This document shows, piece after piece, positions 41,551 to 49,141 of a DNA stretch of 64,000 nt (position 1 is the first letter of the stretch; every line of letters starts with the position of its first letter). A program made the position numbers and the translations under genes. This DNA comes from Streptomyces musisoli. Its GTDB lineage: Bacteria; Actinomycetota; Actinomycetes; Streptomycetales; Streptomycetaceae. Below the pieces are notes generated by a model, which worked only from the letters and a program-made list of their open reading frames with translations, was not told where the DNA came from and did no database searches. The DNA lies in NCBI RefSeq assembly GCF_016741855.1, contig NZ_JAERRH010000007.1:310001-374000 (forward strand). Direction: 5' to 3'.

Positions 41551-42539
41551 CCACCGCCCTGCTGAGCACCGCCGAAGAGCTGCACGCGCGCGTGCGCCAC
41601 GGCCGCCGCGCCGTCGTGATGACCATGGGTGCCCTGCACGAGGGCCACGCCACCCTCATCCGCGCCGCGCGCGAGCTCGCCGGTACGGACGGCGAGGTCG
41701 TCGTCACGATCTTCGTCAACCCCCTGCAGTTCGGCGCGGGCGAGGACCTGGACCGCTACCCGCGCACCCTGGACGCCGATCTGAAGCTCGCCGGGCAGGC
41801 GGGCGCGGACGCCGTCTTCGCGCCCTCCGTGGACGAGGTGTACCCGGGCGGCGAACCCCAGGTGCGCCTCTCCGCCGGACCCATGGGCGAGCGCCTGGAG
41901 GGCGCCTCGCGGCCCGGCCACTTCGACGGCATGCTCACCGTCGTCGCCAAGCTGCTGCACCTCACCAGCCCCGACGCCGCCCTGTTCGGGCAGAAGGACG
42001 CCCAGCAGCTGGCCCTGATCCGGCGCATGGTGCGGGACCTGAACTTCGGCGTCGAGATCGTCGCCGTGCCGACCGTGCGCGAGGAGGACGGGCTCGCCCT
42101 GTCCAGCCGCAACCGCTACCTCTCGCCCGAGGAGCGCCGGACCGCGCTCACGCTGTCCCGCGCGCTGTTCGCCGGCCGGGACCGGCACGCCGCGCAGGAG
42201 GCGCTGCGCGCCCGGGCCCGGGAAGTGCCCTCCACGCACGCGCGTGCCGAGGCGCTGAGTGCCATAGGGGAGTCCCGCGCGGCCGCCGACGCGCACGCGG
42301 TGGCCACCGCCGCGCCCGGCGGCCCGGCGGCCGTCCGCGCCGCCGCCCGCCAGGTCCTGGACGAGGCCCTCCGCCTCGACCCGCCGCTGCGGCTGGACTA
42401 CCTCGCACTGGTCGACCCCGCCGACTTCACCGAGATCGGCGCCGACTTCACCGGCGAGGCCGTCCTCGCCGTCGCCGCCCGGGTCGGCGCGACCCGGCTG
42501 ATCGACAATCTTCCTCTCACCTTCGGAGCCGCCTCGTGA
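41547..42539 (+). CDS. panC: Pantoate-beta-alanine ligase (pantothenate synthetase)
   Basis: A 330-residue ligase that condenses pantoate and beta-alanine with ATP to give pantothenate, the CoA precursor. Motifs: VMTMGALHEGHATLIRAA (HxGH class I nucleotidyl site), FVNPLQFGAGEDLDRYPR, FGQKDAQQLALIRRMV and SSRNRYLS. An Ala-rich insertion of about 35 residues near 245-285 lengthens it compared with E. coli PanC. The ATG overlaps the upstream gene and its TGA overlaps nadB. Confidence 0.95.
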   Translation: MTTALLSTAEELHARVRHGRRAVVMTMGALHEGHATLIRAARELAGTDGEVVVTIFVNPLQFGAGEDLDRYPRTLDADLKLAGQAGADAVFAPSVDEVYPGGEPQVRLSAGPMGERLEGASRPGHFDGMLTVVAKLLHLTSPDAALFGQKDAQQLALIRRMVRDLNFGVEIVAVPTVREEDGLALSSRNRYLSPEERRTALTLSRALFAGRDRHAAQEALRARAREVPSTHARAEALSAIGESRAAADAHAVATAAPGGPAAVRAAARQVLDEALRLDPPLRLDYLALVDPADFTEIGADFTGEAVLAVAARVGATRLIDNLPLTFGAAS

Positions 42540-44233
42540 CCAGCACAGGCATACGACTGCACGCACCCGAGCCCGGGTGGAACATCTCGGCGGACGTGGT
42601 CGTCGTCGGCTCCGGAGTGGCGGGCCTGACCGCCGCGCTGCGCTGCGAGGCCGCCGGGCTGCGGACCGTCGTCGTCACCAAGGCCCGCCTCGACGACGGC
42701 TCCACGCGCTGGGCGCAGGGCGGCATCGCCGCCGCCCTCGGCGAGGGCGACACCCCCGAGCAGCACCTGGACGACACCCTGGTGGCCGGCGCCGGCCTGT
42801 GCGACGAGGAGGCCGTACGGCTCCTCGTCACCGAGGGCCCCGACGCCGTACGGCGGTTGATGTCCACCGGCGCCCACTTCGACACCGACGACGAGGGCGG
42901 TATCCAGCTCACCCGCGAGGGCGGCCACCACCGGCGCCGGATCGTGCACGCGGGCGGCGACGCGACCGGCGCGGAGGTCTCCCGGGCGCTCGTGGAGGCC
43001 GTACGCGCGCGCGGGCTGCGCACCATCGAGAACGCGCTCGTGCTGGACCTGCTCACCGACGCCGACGGCCGTACGGCCGGTGTCTCGCTGCACGTGATGG
43101 GTGAGGGCCAGCACGACGGCGTGGGTGCCGTGCACGCCCCCGCGGTGGTGCTCGCGACCGGCGGCATGGGCCAGGTGTTCTCGGCGACCACCAACCCGTC
43201 CGTGTCGACCGGCGACGGCGTGGCCCTGGCGCTGCGCGCGGGCGCCGAGGTCAGCGACCTGGAGTTCGTGCAGTTCCACCCGACCGTGCTGTTCCTCGGC
43301 GCGGACGCCGAGGGCCAGCAGCCGCTCGTCTCCGAGGCGGTGCGCGGCGAGGGCGCGTACCTGGTCGACGGGGACGGCGTGCGCTTCATGGTGGGCCAGC
43401 ACGAACTGGCCGAGCTGGCGCCCCGCGACATCGTCGCCAAGGGCATCCTGCGGCGGATGCTGGAGCAGGGCGCCGAGCACATGTACCTCGACGCCCGGCA
43501 CTTCGGCGCCGACATGTGGGAGCACCGGTTCCCGACCATCCTGGCCGCCTGCCGGGCCAACGGCATCGACCCGGTCACCGAGCCCATCCCGATCGCCCCG
43601 GCCGCGCACCATGCCTCCGGCGGCGTCCGCACCGACGCGCAGGGGCGTACGACGGTCCCGGGCCTGTACGCGTGCGGCGAGGTCGCCTGCACAGGTGTGC
43701 ACGGCGCCAACCGGCTCGCCTCCAACTCCCTCCTCGAAGGCCTCGTCTACGCGGAGCGGATCGCCGCCGCCGTCGTCGCGGCCCGCGCGGAGGACGGCCT
43801 CCACGCGCGCGTGCCCGCACCGGTCCCGCACCCCGAGACGCCCGCGCACCCCCTGCTGGCCCCCGAGTCCCGCTTCGCCGTCCAGCGGATCATGACCGAG
43901 GGCGCCGGCGTGCTGCGCTCGGAGGAGACCCTCGCCAAGGCCGCCGAGCAGCTCCAGCGGCTGCACACCGAGGCCCGTGACGCCCTGGACGAGAACGGCA
44001 AGACCGCCGAGCCCGGCGTCGACACCTGGGAGGCCACCAACCTCCTGTGCGTGGCCCGCGTCCTGGTCGCCGCCGCCCGGCTGCGCGAGGAGACCCGCGG
44101 CTGCCACTGGCGGGAGGACCGTGCCGGTCGCGACGACGACACCTGGCGGCGCCACATCGTCGTACGGCTCAATCCGGACCGGTCGCTGGCCGTACGCACC
44201 ACGGACACCGCAGACTTCCCCCCTACCCGGTAA
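42536..44233 (+). CDS. nadB: L-aspartate oxidase
   Basis: A 565-residue flavoprotein that oxidises aspartate to iminoaspartate, the first step of de novo NAD synthesis. The FAD dinucleotide fold is VVVVGSGVAGLTAALRCEAAG. The succinate-dehydrogenase-like motifs GGIAAALGEGD, FVQFHPTVL and HHASGGVRTDAQGRTTVPGLYACGEVACTGVHGANRLASNSLLEGLVY (in parts) are complete. The GTG start overlaps the panC stop (GTGA). Its partner NadA is not in the window; NadC follows. Confidence 0.95.
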   Translation: MTSTGIRLHAPEPGWNISADVVVVGSGVAGLTAALRCEAAGLRTVVVTKARLDDGSTRWAQGGIAAALGEGDTPEQHLDDTLVAGAGLCDEEAVRLLVTEGPDAVRRLMSTGAHFDTDDEGGIQLTREGGHHRRRIVHAGGDATGAEVSRALVEAVRARGLRTIENALVLDLLTDADGRTAGVSLHVMGEGQHDGVGAVHAPAVVLATGGMGQVFSATTNPSVSTGDGVALALRAGAEVSDLEFVQFHPTVLFLGADAEGQQPLVSEAVRGEGAYLVDGDGVRFMVGQHELAELAPRDIVAKGILRRMLEQGAEHMYLDARHFGADMWEHRFPTILAACRANGIDPVTEPIPIAPAAHHASGGVRTDAQGRTTVPGLYACGEVACTGVHGANRLASNSLLEGLVYAERIAAAVVAARAEDGLHARVPAPVPHPETPAHPLLAPESRFAVQRIMTEGAGVLRSEETLAKAAEQLQRLHTEARDALDENGKTAEPGVDTWEATNLLCVARVLVAAARLREETRGCHWREDRAGRDDDTWRRHIVVRLNPDRSLAVRTTDTADFPPTR

Positions 44234-44261
44234 CACCCAGCGCCCAGGAGCAGTGACGAAC

Positions 44262-45239
44262 GTGAGCACCGACGACCTTCCTCTCGCCCCCACCGGCGGC
44301 TGCGGCGACGGCTGCGCCTGCGGCGCGGAGGGTGACGAGGAGTACCTCGAGTGCGGGCTCGACCCCGCGCTCGCCGAGCTGCTGGCCGCTGCCGGACTCG
44401 ACCCCGTCGAGGTCGAGGACGTCGCCAACGTCGCCATCCAGGAGGACCTGGACGGCGGCGTGGACGTGACGACGGTCTCGACCATCCCCGAGGACGCCGT
44501 CGCCACCGGTGACTTCACCGCGCGCGAGGGCGGCGTCGTGGCCGGCCTGCGGGTCGCCGAGGCCGTGCTCTCCGTGGTCTGCACGGACGAGTTCGAGGTC
44601 GAGCGGCACGTGGAGGACGGCGACCGGATCGAGGCCGGGCAGAAGCTGCTGTCGGTCACCACGCGCACGCGTGACCTGCTCACCGCCGAGCGCAGCGCGC
44701 TGAACCTCCTGTGCCGCCTGTCCGGTATCGCGTCCGCCACGCGCGCGTGGGCCGACACCCTGGAGGGCACCAAGACGAAGGTCCGCGACACCCGCAAGAC
44801 GACCCCGGGTATGCGCTCGCTGGAGAAGTTCGCCGTCCGCTGCGGCGGGGGCGTCAACCACCGCATGTCGCTGTCCGACGCGGCCCTGGTGAAGGACAAC
44901 CACGTGGTGGCCGCCGGCGGCGTCGCGCAGGCGTTCAAGGCCGTACGCGAGGCCTTCCCGGAGGTGCCGATCGAGGTCGAGGTCGACACCCTGCACCAGC
45001 TGCGCGAGGTCGTGGACGCCGGCGCCGACCTGATCCTGCTGGACAACTTCACGCCCGGCGAGTGCGAGGAGGCCGTCGGCATCGTCGGCGGGCGGGCGCT
45101 GCTGGAGGCGTCCGGGCGGCTGACGCTCGCCACCGCGCGCGCGTACGCGGACACGGGCGTGGACTTCCTGGCCGTCGGCGCGCTCACCCACTCCTCGCCG
45201 ATCCTGGACATCGGCCTGGACCTGCGCGAGGCGGAGTAA
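44262..45239 (+). CDS. nadC: Nicotinate-nucleotide diphosphorylase (quinolinate phosphoribosyltransferase)
   Basis: A 325-residue enzyme that turns quinolinate and PRPP into nicotinate mononucleotide. The core carries LNLLCRLSGIASATR, DTRKTTPGMRSLEK, VRCGGGVNHRMSLSDAALVKDNH (in parts) and LLDNFTPGEC. An unusual N-terminal extension of about 35 residues contains Cys14, Cys18, Cys20 and Cys31. GTG 44262 is chosen with AGGAG 11 nt upstream; GTG 44253 is too close to it. Follows nadB after 28 nt. Confidence 0.94.
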   Translation: MSTDDLPLAPTGGCGDGCACGAEGDEEYLECGLDPALAELLAAAGLDPVEVEDVANVAIQEDLDGGVDVTTVSTIPEDAVATGDFTAREGGVVAGLRVAEAVLSVVCTDEFEVERHVEDGDRIEAGQKLLSVTTRTRDLLTAERSALNLLCRLSGIASATRAWADTLEGTKTKVRDTRKTTPGMRSLEKFAVRCGGGVNHRMSLSDAALVKDNHVVAAGGVAQAFKAVREAFPEVPIEVEVDTLHQLREVVDAGADLILLDNFTPGECEEAVGIVGGRALLEASGRLTLATARAYADTGVDFLAVGALTHSSPILDIGLDLREAE

Positions 45240-45244
45240 CGAAC

Positions 45245-46042
45245 ATGCTCCTCACGATCGACGTCGGCAACACGCACACCGTCCTCGGCCTGTTCGACGG
45301 CGAGGACATCGTCGAGCACTGGCGCATCTCCACGGACGCGCGGCGCACGGCCGACGAGCTGGCGGTGCTGCTCCAGGGCCTGATGGGCATGCACCCGCTG
45401 CTCGGCGAGGAGCTGGGCGACGGCATCGACGGCATCGCCATCTGCGCGACCGTCCCGTCGGTGCTGCACGAGCTGCGCGAGGTCACCCGGCGCTACTACG
45501 GCGACGTACCCGCCGTCCTCGTGGAGCCGGGCGTGAAGACGGGCGTGCCGATCCTCACCGACAACCCCAAGGAGGTCGGCGCGGACCGGATCATCAACGC
45601 GGTCGCGGCCGTCGACCTGTACGGCGGTCCGGCGATCGTCGTGGACTTCGGCACGGCGACCACGTTCGACGCGGTCTCCGCGCGCGGGGAGTACGTCGGC
45701 GGGGTGATCGCGCCCGGTATCGAGATCTCCGTGGAGGCGCTCGGCGTCAAGGGCGCGCAGCTGCGCAAGATCGAGGTGGCCCGGCCGCGCAGCGTGATCG
45801 GCAAGAACACGGTCGAGGCCATGCAGGCGGGCATCGTGTACGGCTTCGCCGGGCAGGTCGACGGGGTGGTGAGCCGGATGGCGCGGGAGCTGGCCGACGA
45901 TCCGGACGACGTGACGGTGATCGCCACGGGCGGGCTGGCGCCGATGGTGCTGGGCGAGTCCTCGGTGATCGACGAGCACCAGCCGTGGCTGACGCTGGTC
46001 GGGCTGCGTCTGGTGTACGAGCGGAACGTGTCACGGCTGTGA
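45245..46042 (+). CDS. coaX: Type III pantothenate kinase
   Basis: A 265-residue ASKHA-fold kinase that phosphorylates pantothenate, the first step of CoA synthesis. Hallmarks: MLLTIDVGNTHTVLGLFDG (phosphate-binding), KEVGADRIINAVAA, IVVDFGTATTFDAVS and the GGVIAPGIEIS loop. It closes the operon that began with the DUF2520 gene and panC, so synthesis and phosphorylation of pantothenate are co-transcribed with NAD genes. A perfect palindromic terminator starts at the next base after its stop. Confidence 0.95.
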   Translation: MLLTIDVGNTHTVLGLFDGEDIVEHWRISTDARRTADELAVLLQGLMGMHPLLGEELGDGIDGIAICATVPSVLHELREVTRRYYGDVPAVLVEPGVKTGVPILTDNPKEVGADRIINAVAAVDLYGGPAIVVDFGTATTFDAVSARGEYVGGVIAPGIEISVEALGVKGAQLRKIEVARPRSVIGKNTVEAMQAGIVYGFAGQVDGVVSRMARELADDPDDVTVIATGGLAPMVLGESSVIDEHQPWLTLVGLRLVYERNVSRL

Positions 46043-46078
46043 GGCGAGGCCGGCGCCCGCGCGGGCGCCGGCCTCGCC
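46043..46078 (+). terminator. 36-bp perfect palindromic terminator after coaX
   Basis: Two 18-nt arms (46043-46060 and 46061-46078) are exact complements with no spacer, beginning immediately after the coaX TGA. No T-run follows. Confidence 0.85.
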
Positions 46079-46170
46079 GGTGACCCCGGACGAGGGAACC
46101 CCCGGAGCGACACGCACCGAAATAACATCCCGATCCGTCACTTTTGTCCGATTAGCGATAGCGTCGCCGC

Positions 46171-46866
46171 ATGCCCACGCCATACGGATCCCGCGGCGGC
46201 ATGGCGTTCGGCGCGGAGGAGCTGCGTGTGCTCCGCCGCGCCCTCGCCCTCGCCCTCCACCCCGGCCACGTCTCCGCCGAGGACGTGCAGGACTGCTACC
46301 GGCTCGCCGAGTCGCTCGACGAGGCGATGCGCGAGGGCGCCAGGCTGCGCGCCTTCCTGGTGGCCGACCTGGCCCGGTACCGGGCCGCCCTGCCGGGCAC
46401 CGCCGCCGGTTACCTGGCCCTGCTGGAGGAGGCGCTCGGCGCCGGGCACCGGCCCGTGCCGGACGACCTCGCCGCGCTCCGGGCGCTGCGCGGGAACCCC
46501 GCGGCGGCGGCACTGCTGGACCGCTGCCGGGAGCTGGCCGAGCAGGACGTACGGGCACGGTTCGCGCAGGGGGCGCGCAAGGTGCCGGCGCCGGCCGTGC
46601 CGCCCGCGCGGACGCGCCTGCTGGCCCTTGCGGGCGGCGCGGGGGAGTTCGGGGTCCGGCAGGAGGACGGGCAGGCCGAGGAGCCGCAGAAGCCCCCGCG
46701 GAAGCCCGCGCCGAAGCCCGCGCCGGGGCCGTCGGAGCGGCCCGCGCCGGGGCCGGACGAGCCGGAGCCGGCCGAGCCGAAGCGGCCCATCCCGACGCCG
46801 GGGGAGGTCTTCCCGCGCCGCAAGCCGGCACCGCCCACGGAATCCCGCCAACTGGCCGCGGGCTGA
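46171..46866 (+). CDS. Hypothetical protein with Pro-rich tail
   Basis: A 231-residue actinobacterial conserved hypothetical. The first 135 residues are alpha-helical (FGAEELRVLRRALALALHPG, then VQDCYRLAESLDEAMREGAR). Residues 150-231 are a Pro/Lys/Glu-rich disordered tail ending RQLAAG. No catalytic motif visible. TAGCGT (46159-46164) lies 6 nt before the ATG, so probably leaderless. Conserved next to coaX as far as I recall; function unknown. Confidence 0.75.
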   Translation: MPTPYGSRGGMAFGAEELRVLRRALALALHPGHVSAEDVQDCYRLAESLDEAMREGARLRAFLVADLARYRAALPGTAAGYLALLEEALGAGHRPVPDDLAALRALRGNPAAAALLDRCRELAEQDVRARFAQGARKVPAPAVPPARTRLLALAGGAGEFGVRQEDGQAEEPQKPPRKPAPKPAPGPSERPAPGPDEPEPAEPKRPIPTPGEVFPRRKPAPPTESRQLAAG

Positions 46867-46991
46867 GAGCCGCCACCCGCCACCCGCCCCCGGCCCCAGC
46901 CGCTCCACCCGCCTCGCCCGTGCGATTCGCGGGTGGGGTGGTTCGTGTACCCCGCCCCTTTCGCCCCTTCCCCCGTGGATACTCTGGAGGC

Positions 46992-47168
46992 ATGGACTAC
47001 GTCTCCGCGCTCGTGCCCCCGGTCGTCATGGCCGTGTTCTTCATCGGTGTGGTCAGGGTGATCGTGAAGACCCAGGGCGGGGCCGCCAAGGCCAGGGAGG
47101 ACGCGGCCGTCGACGCCGCTCTTGCGCGCGTGGAGGGCCCTCGCAAGGCCCCCGCCGCCGACGCCTGA
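46992..47168 (+). CDS. Small membrane protein, 58 residues
   Basis: Starts MDYVSALVPPVVMAVFFIGV: one membrane helix (about 6-25) followed by a charged Ala-rich cytoplasmic tail (GGAAKAREDAAVDAALARVE). It is typical of short actinobacterial membrane proteins with no known role. TACTCT (46980-46985) lies 6 nt before ATG, giving a leaderless arrangement; the GGAGG in those 6 nt is too close to act as a ribosome site. Confidence 0.72.
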   Translation: MDYVSALVPPVVMAVFFIGVVRVIVKTQGGAAKAREDAAVDAALARVEGPRKAPAADA

Positions 47169-47576
47169 GCAGCCCTCTTCCGCGGCCCTGGCGAGCCCTC
47201 GGCCGCCCCCGGCCACTCCTCGGCCGTCCCGGCCGCCCAGCCCGGTCTCCAGGCCGCCCAGCCCGGACTCCAGGTCGTCCAGCCCGGTTTCCAGGCCGCC
47301 CAGCCCGGACTCCCGGGCGGTCGGAGCGGTCTGCCGGCGTCCTGTCGGCCGCCCCGCAGGCCCCCTCGGCGGTCCCGGCCGCTCTCTCGGCAGTGCACCT
47401 GAACGGTCGGTCGTCCCCGGCGGGCTCACGGGCGTCTCGGCGGCCCCTGGGGCGTCCCGGTCCCAGGTCCCCACGTACCGCCGCTTTCCGAGCCGTACGC
47501 CCTTTTTGTTCGCGTTTGAGGTTCTAGCGCACGTCCGGCACGCCATTGCCGGGATCTCCCACTATTGTTCTGAGCT
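47169..47576. other. 408-bp intergenic stretch with 21-bp repeats
   Basis: No supported gene. It contains four 21-bp units (47236-47319) and, near 47540-47576, the upstream region of the BlaI gene. Open frames on both strands here are created by the repeats and GC content. Confidence 0.65.
47236..47319. repeat. 21-bp tandem repeat, four copies
   Basis: Imperfect units of the form CCCAGCCCGG-[TA]-CTCCAGG begin at 47236, 47257, 47278 and 47299. The period is a multiple of three, so frames stay open through it and give spurious heptad-like peptides. Confidence 0.85.
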
Positions 47577-48059
47577 GTGCCTCGCCCATTGGGAGAACTC
47601 GAAGACGCGGTCATGACGCGGGTGTGGAAGTGGAACCGCCCGGTGACCGTTCGAGAAGTCCTGGAAGACCTCCAGCAGGAACGCTCCATCGCGTACACCA
47701 CCGTGATGACCGTTTTGGACAATCTCCATCAGAAGGGCTGGGTGCGCCGCGAGGCGGAAGGCCGCGCCTATCGATATGAGGCCGTGTCGACACGAGCCGC
47801 GTACGCCGCGGCCCTGATGAACGACGCCTGGTCGCAGAGCGACAACCCGGCCGCCGCTCTCGTCGCCTTCTTCGGCATGATGAGCGAGGAACAGCGCCAG
47901 GCGCTCAGGGACGCCGTACGCATCGTCCAGGGCCCGGAAGAAACCCGGGAAGCTCCGGTGGCCCGGCAACAGGAAGCCCCGGAAGTGCGCCGGCAGGAAG
48001 CTCCGGAAGCCCGGCAAGAGGAGAACCCCGGCGCGGCGCAGGAAGCGGACGGGCGATAG
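47577..48059 (+). CDS. BlaI/MecI-family transcriptional repressor
   Basis: A 160-residue winged-helix repressor (LGELEDAVMTRVWKWNRPVT, then SIAYTTVMTVLDNLHQKGWV and REAEGRAYRYE). The C-terminal 40 residues are a Gln/Glu/Pro/Ala tail beyond the usual dimerisation helix. BlaI members control beta-lactamase, or other envelope or respiratory genes, usually with a BlaR-type membrane protease, but none is adjacent here. GTG 47577 is used. Its stop codon forms part of the -10 of the next gene. Confidence 0.87.
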   Translation: MPRPLGELEDAVMTRVWKWNRPVTVREVLEDLQQERSIAYTTVMTVLDNLHQKGWVRREAEGRAYRYEAVSTRAAYAAALMNDAWSQSDNPAAALVAFFGMMSEEQRQALRDAVRIVQGPEETREAPVARQQEAPEVRRQEAPEARQEENPGAAQEADGR

Positions 48060-48062
48060 CGT
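48057..48062 (+). promoter_or_regulatory. -10 hexamer of argA overlapping the BlaI stop codon
   Basis: TAGCGT begins with the TAG stop of the BlaI gene and lies 6 nt before the argA ATG, so a leaderless argA transcript can start right behind the BlaI gene. Confidence 0.6.
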
Positions 48063-48068
48063 CCGCTC

Positions 48069-48602
48069 ATGTCAGCAGAGCGTCCCGAAGTCCCCGCAAA
48101 AGCCCTCACGGTCCGGCGGGCCCGGACCAGCGATGTCCCGGCCGTGCGCCACCTCCTCGACGCCTACGTCCGCGACCGCATCCTGCTCGACAAAGCCATG
48201 GTCACGCTTTACGAGGACATCCAGGAGTTCTGGGTCGCGGAACGCGACGACAACGCCGAGGTGGTCGGCTGCGGCGCGCTGCACGTCATGTGGGAGGACC
48301 TGGCGGAAGTCCGCACTCTGGCGGTGAAGCCCGGCCTCAAGGGCGCCGGCGTCGGCCATCAGTTGCTGGAGAAGTTGCTCCAGACCGCGCGCTGGCTCGG
48401 CGTTCGGCGGGTTTTCTGCCTGACCTTCGAAGTGGACTTCTTCGGGAAGCACGGCTTCGTGGAGATCGGGGAGACGCCGGTCGACACCGATGTGTACGCG
48501 GAGCTGTTGCGTTCCTATGACGAGGGCGTCGCGGAGTTCCTCGGTCTCGAACGAGTGAAGCCGAACACCTTGGGCAACAGCCGGATGCTTCTGCATCTGT
48601 GA
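48069..48602 (+). CDS. argA: Short-form N-acetylglutamate synthase (GNAT)
   Basis: A 177-residue single-domain GNAT acetyltransferase of the Rv2747 type, making N-acetylglutamate from glutamate and acetyl-CoA to start arginine synthesis. VRRARTSDVPAVRHLLDAYV opens the fold, VRTLAVKPGLKGAGVGHQLL is the acetyl-CoA loop, and FCLTFEVDFFGKHGFVEI is the family signature. The kinase-like regulatory domain of classical ArgA is absent, as is normal for this class. Leaderless promoter overlapping the preceding stop codon. Confidence 0.9.
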   Translation: MSAERPEVPAKALTVRRARTSDVPAVRHLLDAYVRDRILLDKAMVTLYEDIQEFWVAERDDNAEVVGCGALHVMWEDLAEVRTLAVKPGLKGAGVGHQLLEKLLQTARWLGVRRVFCLTFEVDFFGKHGFVEIGETPVDTDVYAELLRSYDEGVAEFLGLERVKPNTLGNSRMLLHL

Positions 48603-48717
48603 TCGTCATTGCCCAGGTTCCCTATGTCCGAAACGCGCATGTTTCCGGGCGCGGGTGGTCCGCTGAGTCACTCCCGAGGGTTTGTGTTTTTCCGGCAAAA
48701 GCGGTTTGCTTTCCGAC

Positions 48718-48739
48718 GTACTGCAGTACTGCATATAAC
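48718..48739 (+). promoter_or_regulatory. lsr2 upstream dyad and TATAAC hexamer
   Basis: GTACTGCAGTAC (48718-48729) is a perfect 12-bp palindrome and TATAAC (48734-48739) a good -10 element. The 48680-48740 stretch is visibly AT-richer than the rest of the window. Lsr2 binds AT-rich DNA, so autoregulation is plausible. Confidence 0.5.
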
Positions 48740-48805
48740 AGGGGCGGCGAAACGGCGGACGCCGCACACCCCTGGCCCTCAACGTTATCGATGAAAGGAA
48801 ATGCG

Positions 48806-49141
48806 GTGGCACAGAAGGTTCAGGTCCTTCTTGTCGACGACCTCGACGGCGGCGAGGCGGACGAGACCGTGACGTTCGCGCTGGACGGCAAGACGTACGA
48901 GATCGATCTCACGACCGGCAATGCGGACAAGCTGCGCAGCCTTCTTGATCCCTATGTGAAGGGCGGACGTCGTACCGGCGGCCGTGCCTCTGGCGGGCGT
49001 GGAAAGGCGCGTGCCGCTTCCGGTGGTAACCAGGACACCGCGGCGATCCGCGCCTGGGCGAAGGAGAACGGTTACGAGGTCAACGACCGCGGCCGTGTTC
49101 CCGCGTCGATTCGCGAGGCTTACGAGAAGGCCAACGGCTGA
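48806..49141 (+). CDS. lsr2: Nucleoid-associated protein Lsr2
   Basis: A 111-residue xenogeneic silencer. The N-terminal dimerisation/oligomerisation domain (AQKVQVLLVDDLDGGEADET, then FALDGKTYEIDLT) is joined by a basic Gly/Arg linker to a C-terminal DNA-binding domain. The AT-hook-like Arg-Gly-Arg at 95-97 (VNDRGRVPASIREAYE) inserts into the minor groove of AT-rich DNA. GTG 48806 has AAAGGA 6 nt upstream and matches the family N-terminus. Its 3' end overlaps a convergent gene by 22 nt. Confidence 0.96.
   Translation: MAQKVQVLLVDDLDGGEADETVTFALDGKTYEIDLTTGNADKLRSLLDPYVKGGRRTGGRASGGRGKARAASGGNQDTAAIRAWAKENGYEVNDRGRVPASIREAYEKANG

Noticed and set aside
47169..47546. Heptad-like peptide frames (GLGGLETGLDDLE type) over the 21-bp repeats
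   Set aside because: The periodicity comes from the DNA repeat; no start signal or family support, and both strands stay open.
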